The notes beneath the pieces were generated by a model that had not been told where the DNA came from, searched no databases, and saw only the letters and a program-made list of their open reading frames with translations. The position numbers were made by a program, and so were the translations under genes. Of a stretch of DNA of 9,587 bases, positions 7,335 to 9,587 are shown piece after piece. Positions within the stretch are counted from its first letter, which is position 1, and each line of letters begins with the position of its first letter. The DNA comes from Nitrosospira multiformis (GTDB lineage Bacteria; Pseudomonadota; Gammaproteobacteria; Burkholderiales; UBA11063): contig DYTA01000032.1 in assembly GCA_020726205.1 (NCBI GenBank), positions 1 through 9,587 of the forward strand. Direction: 5' to 3'.

Positions 7335-8858
7335 TCATTTAATTAAGTAGTGTTTTGCAACTGTAGCAAATATTTGTACCTGATTATTTTCCCATGATCT
7401 GTCATAGCCTAATTCTTTGGCGATTAATTTAGCTACCAGTGGAGCGGCTTCAATCGCAGCTTTAGCATCTAAAAATATGCTTCTCGTGCGACGAATTAAT
7501 ACATCTTCAATTGTTTTTACATGCTCATAATGAGTTTGGTAAATAATCTCTGCTTGAAGGTATGGTAAATTTGGATGAATTAATTGATAATTATCTCTTT
7601 CAACTTGAATTTTCTTAATCTCAGTTGCTGCAGTTCCATATCCGCTAAGTGGATAATTTAGTTGTTCATTGGTTGCACCAAATAATTTTAGCGTACTGCT
7701 AATTGAAGGTGTTGATTTCCAGCCATGCTGATTTTCGATAAAATTAATTGTATCTTGTCCCATCCGCCGATAAATTGTCCATTTGCCACCAACTATACTG
7801 ATTAAACCATTTGCCGTAGCTCTTATTTCATGCTTACGAGAAATTTTTGCCGTATTTTGGGTATGATTAGGTTTAACTAATGGTCGTTGTCCACAAAAAA
7901 CCGATTTAATGTCCTTACGAGTTACTTGATGCTTTGAGTATTGATTAAGTGTCTGCAAAATGAAATCTATTTCTTGTTCTTGTGCTTGAGGTTCTAATGT
8001 CGGTTGTTCAACTTTTACATCAGTTGTACCAACGACAATTTTATTATGCCATGGTAAAATAAATAATACTCGTCCGTCTATAGTTTTAGGAACCAAAATA
8101 GCATGCGCAGAATCAAAAATATGTTTATCAAAAACTAGATGAGTACCTTGTGCTGCTGCTACTGTTTGATGACGTGTATGCGGTTCAGCTAAATCCAAAA
8201 TACTATCGCAAAAAGTACCTGTTGCATTAATTACAACTTTAGCATTAAATTGTTTAGTCTGATTAGTTAGTTTATCCTGAACAATAACACCACTAATTTT
8301 ATCATTGTGTTCGACAAATTTAGTTACTTGATGATAATTTAATGCTTTCCCACCTAGTTGTTCAAATGTTTTAACTAGAGTAATTAGCATTCGTGTATCA
8401 TCAAATTGACCATCGTAATAAATTGCGCCACCGGTAATTTTATTAGCTTGTAAATCTGGTGCTTGTTCTAGAGTTTCCTTAGCGGTTAATATCTTGCTTT
8501 TGCCAATACTTCGTTTACCAGCAAGCAAATCGTAAAGTGTAGTTCCAATCCAATATTTTACTTTTTCGCTGATATTTTGCATCGGAATAAGGTAACTTTG
8601 CTTTTGTGCTAAGTGGGAAGCATTATTTAGGAAATAATAACGTTCCTCTAGTCCTTCATGAACTAATCCAAAATCTAGGTTAGCTAAGTAACGAATACCA
8701 CCATGAACTAATTTAGTTGATTTAGATGATGTTCCTTTACCATAATCACAGGCTTCAAGAAGTAACGTTGAATAACCACGACTAGCTGCCTCAACTGCGC
8801 AACCTAATCCAGTTGCACCACCACCAATGATAATTAAATCATAATTTTGTTTGGACAT
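7335..8858 (-). CDS. glpD: Aerobic glycerol-3-phosphate dehydrogenase GlpD
   Basis: FAD-dependent membrane-associated enzyme that oxidises sn-glycerol-3-phosphate to dihydroxyacetone phosphate and passes electrons to the quinone pool. It is 507 aa; E. coli GlpD has about 501. The N-terminus holds the dinucleotide-binding motif (DLIIIGGGATGLGCA, 7-21). Other family marks are GTSSKSTKLVHGGIRYL, the YYDGQFDDTRM segment, VINATGTF, ILPWHNKIVVGTTD and, near the end of the FAD domain, GGKWTIYRRMG. The DAO-type C-terminal domain is present. ATG 8858 is chosen because the FAD motif starts right after it and GAAAGAG lies just upstream. An open frame continues further upstream to 8963 but only inside glpK. 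The start is 1 base from the glpK stop, so the pair forms one operon. Confidence 0.95.
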   Translation of the reverse strand: MSKQNYDLIIIGGGATGLGCAVEAASRGYSTLLLEACDYGKGTSSKSTKLVHGGIRYLANLDFGLVHEGLEERYYFLNNASHLAQKQSYLIPMQNISEKVKYWIGTTLYDLLAGKRSIGKSKILTAKETLEQAPDLQANKITGGAIYYDGQFDDTRMLITLVKTFEQLGGKALNYHQVTKFVEHNDKISGVIVQDKLTNQTKQFNAKVVINATGTFCDSILDLAEPHTRHQTVAAAQGTHLVFDKHIFDSAHAILVPKTIDGRVLFILPWHNKIVVGTTDVKVEQPTLEPQAQEQEIDFILQTLNQYSKHQVTRKDIKSVFCGQRPLVKPNHTQNTAKISRKHEIRATANGLISIVGGKWTIYRRMGQDTINFIENQHGWKSTPSISSTLKLFGATNEQLNYPLSGYGTAATEIKKIQVERDNYQLIHPNLPYLQAEIIYQTHYEHVKTIEDVLIRRTRSIFLDAKAAIEAAPLVAKLIAKELGYDRSWENNQVQIFATVAKHYLIK

Positions 8859-8859
8859 T

Positions 8860-9587
8860 TTACTCTTTCGCCCATCCACGGCTGCGCCCAATTGCTTTAT
8901 GCCAATGTTCAAGTAAGTTTTGCCTAGTTGACTGTAACATTTGCGGTTCAAAAATTCGGTCAACTTTCCAGACTTGTTCTAATTCATCAGTAGATTTCCA
9001 AAATCCAACCGCCAAACCAGCAAGATAAGCCGCACCTAGCGCAGTTAATTCTAAACAGGTTGGACGTTCAACTACACAATCCAATATGTCTGCCTGAAAC
9101 TGCATTAAAAAGTTATTTTTACACGCACCACCATCTACTCGTACTGCAGTTAAACCTAATCCAGAGTCTGATTTCATTGCTTGAACAACGTCTGAGACTT
9201 GAAAAGCAATTGATTCTAACGTAGCTCTGGCAATATGTGCCTGGGTTGTGCCACGAGTGATTCCAACAATAATTCCACGAGCATATTGATCCCAATGTGG
9301 TGCGCCTAATCCAGCAAAAGCAGGAACCATATATACACCACCATTATCAGGAACATGATTAGCTAAATCTTCAATTTCAGATGATTCATCAATAAATTTT
9401 AGCCCATCTCGAATCCACTGTACAGCTGCACCAGCAATAAACACTGATCCTTCTAGGCAATAATTTCGCTGTCCATTGATGTTCCAGCCAATCGTAGTAA
9501 GTAAATTATTTTTTGATTCTAGAGCTAATTCGTCTGTGTTTTTTAGTAAAAAGCATCCTGTTCCATAAGTGTTTTTTACCATACCAG
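8860..9587 (-). CDS. glpK: Glycerol kinase GlpK, C-terminal part (5' end beyond the window)
   Basis: ATP-dependent kinase converting glycerol to sn-glycerol-3-phosphate, the first step of glycerol use and the source of the GlpD substrate. The visible 241 residues correspond to roughly the last half of the approximately 500-aa FGGY-family enzyme. They start near KNTYGTGCF, the conserved phosphate-binding region at about residue 260 of E. coli GlpK. Other marks are [41 protein letters not shown], the adenine-site motif [19 protein letters not shown] and [17 protein letters not shown]. The stop TAA is at 8860-8862. The frame is open to the right edge, so the start is outside. It lies directly upstream of glpD in the same direction. 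Base composition is clearly richer in GC than the transporter genes, as expected for a conserved enzyme. Confidence 0.96.
   Translation of the reverse strand, partial: GMVKNTYGTGCFLLKNTDELALESKNNLLTTIGWNINGQRNYCLEGSVFIAGAAVQWIRDGLKFIDESSEIEDLANHVPDNGGVYMVPAFAGLGAPHWDQYARGIIVGITRGTTQAHIARATLESIAFQVSDVVQAMKSDSGLGLTAVRVDGGACKNNFLMQFQADILDCVVERPTCLELTALGAAYLAGLAVGFWKSTDELEQVWKVDRIFEPQMLQSTRQNLLEHWHKAIGRSRGWAKE

Noticed and set aside
8859..8963. N-terminal extension of glpD by 35 residues
   Set aside because: It would lie entirely inside glpK, would precede the FAD motif with unrelated sequence, and a good ribosome site marks ATG 8858 instead.
7335..9587. Higher GC in glpD/glpK than in the transporter genes, as a sign of horizontal transfer
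   Set aside because: The conserved ATPase part of potA is equally GC-rich by eye, so the contrast follows protein type (soluble conserved versus membrane) rather than origin.
1..9587. CRISPR arrays, insertion sequences, tRNA or rRNA genes, toxin-antitoxin or defence modules
   Set aside because: No repeat-spacer pattern, transposase, terminal inverted repeats or RNA gene signatures were seen; nearly all of the window is taken up by ordinary transport and glycerol genes.

Overview
The window looks like a chromosomal segment of a low-GC Gram-negative proteobacterium. Overall base composition is strongly AT-rich: by eye the membrane-protein genes fall near 20% GC, while glpK and the conserved ATPase core of potA rise above 40%. 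The Gram-negative assignment rests on a periplasmic PotD with a Sec signal, an AmpG-like muropeptide permease, a YihY/BrkB-family membrane protein and a Bcr/CflA-type exporter. A Francisella-like or other AT-rich gammaproteobacterium would fit, but nothing here fixes the genus. TGA, TAA and TAG all serve as stops, so the genetic code is standard.

Layout. Positions 1-3544 hold a polyamine-type ABC importer operon on the plus strand: potA (ATPase, 5' end outside the window), potB and potC (permeases) and potD (periplasmic binding protein). A YihY/BrkB-family gene overlaps the end of potD (to 4374). An AmpG-like MFS permease (4423-5637) follows after 48 bp. A 100-bp AT-rich gap with a perfect 8-bp inverted repeat then precedes a PhnA/YjdM zinc-ribbon gene (5738-6079) and a Bcr/CflA-type MFS exporter (to 7317). 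On the minus strand, entering from the right edge, are glpK (3' part only) and glpD. They are separated by 1 bp and converge on the MFS gene with only 17 bp between the stop codons.

How the genes work together. PotABCD would form one importer: PotD captures ligand in the periplasm, PotB/PotC form the channel and PotA drives transport. GlpK phosphorylates glycerol and GlpD oxidises the resulting glycerol-3-phosphate to dihydroxyacetone phosphate, feeding glycolysis and the respiratory chain. The remaining transporters and PhnA have no evident link to either pathway.

The most notable observation is at the 3' end of potA. The conserved C-terminal strand of the protein is encoded in the -1 frame, and the switch coincides with an in-frame T TTT TTA heptamer (684-690). 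This could be programmed frameshifting, polymerase slippage, a real indel or a sequencing error. No mobile element, CRISPR array, tRNA, rRNA or clearly new multi-gene system was found.
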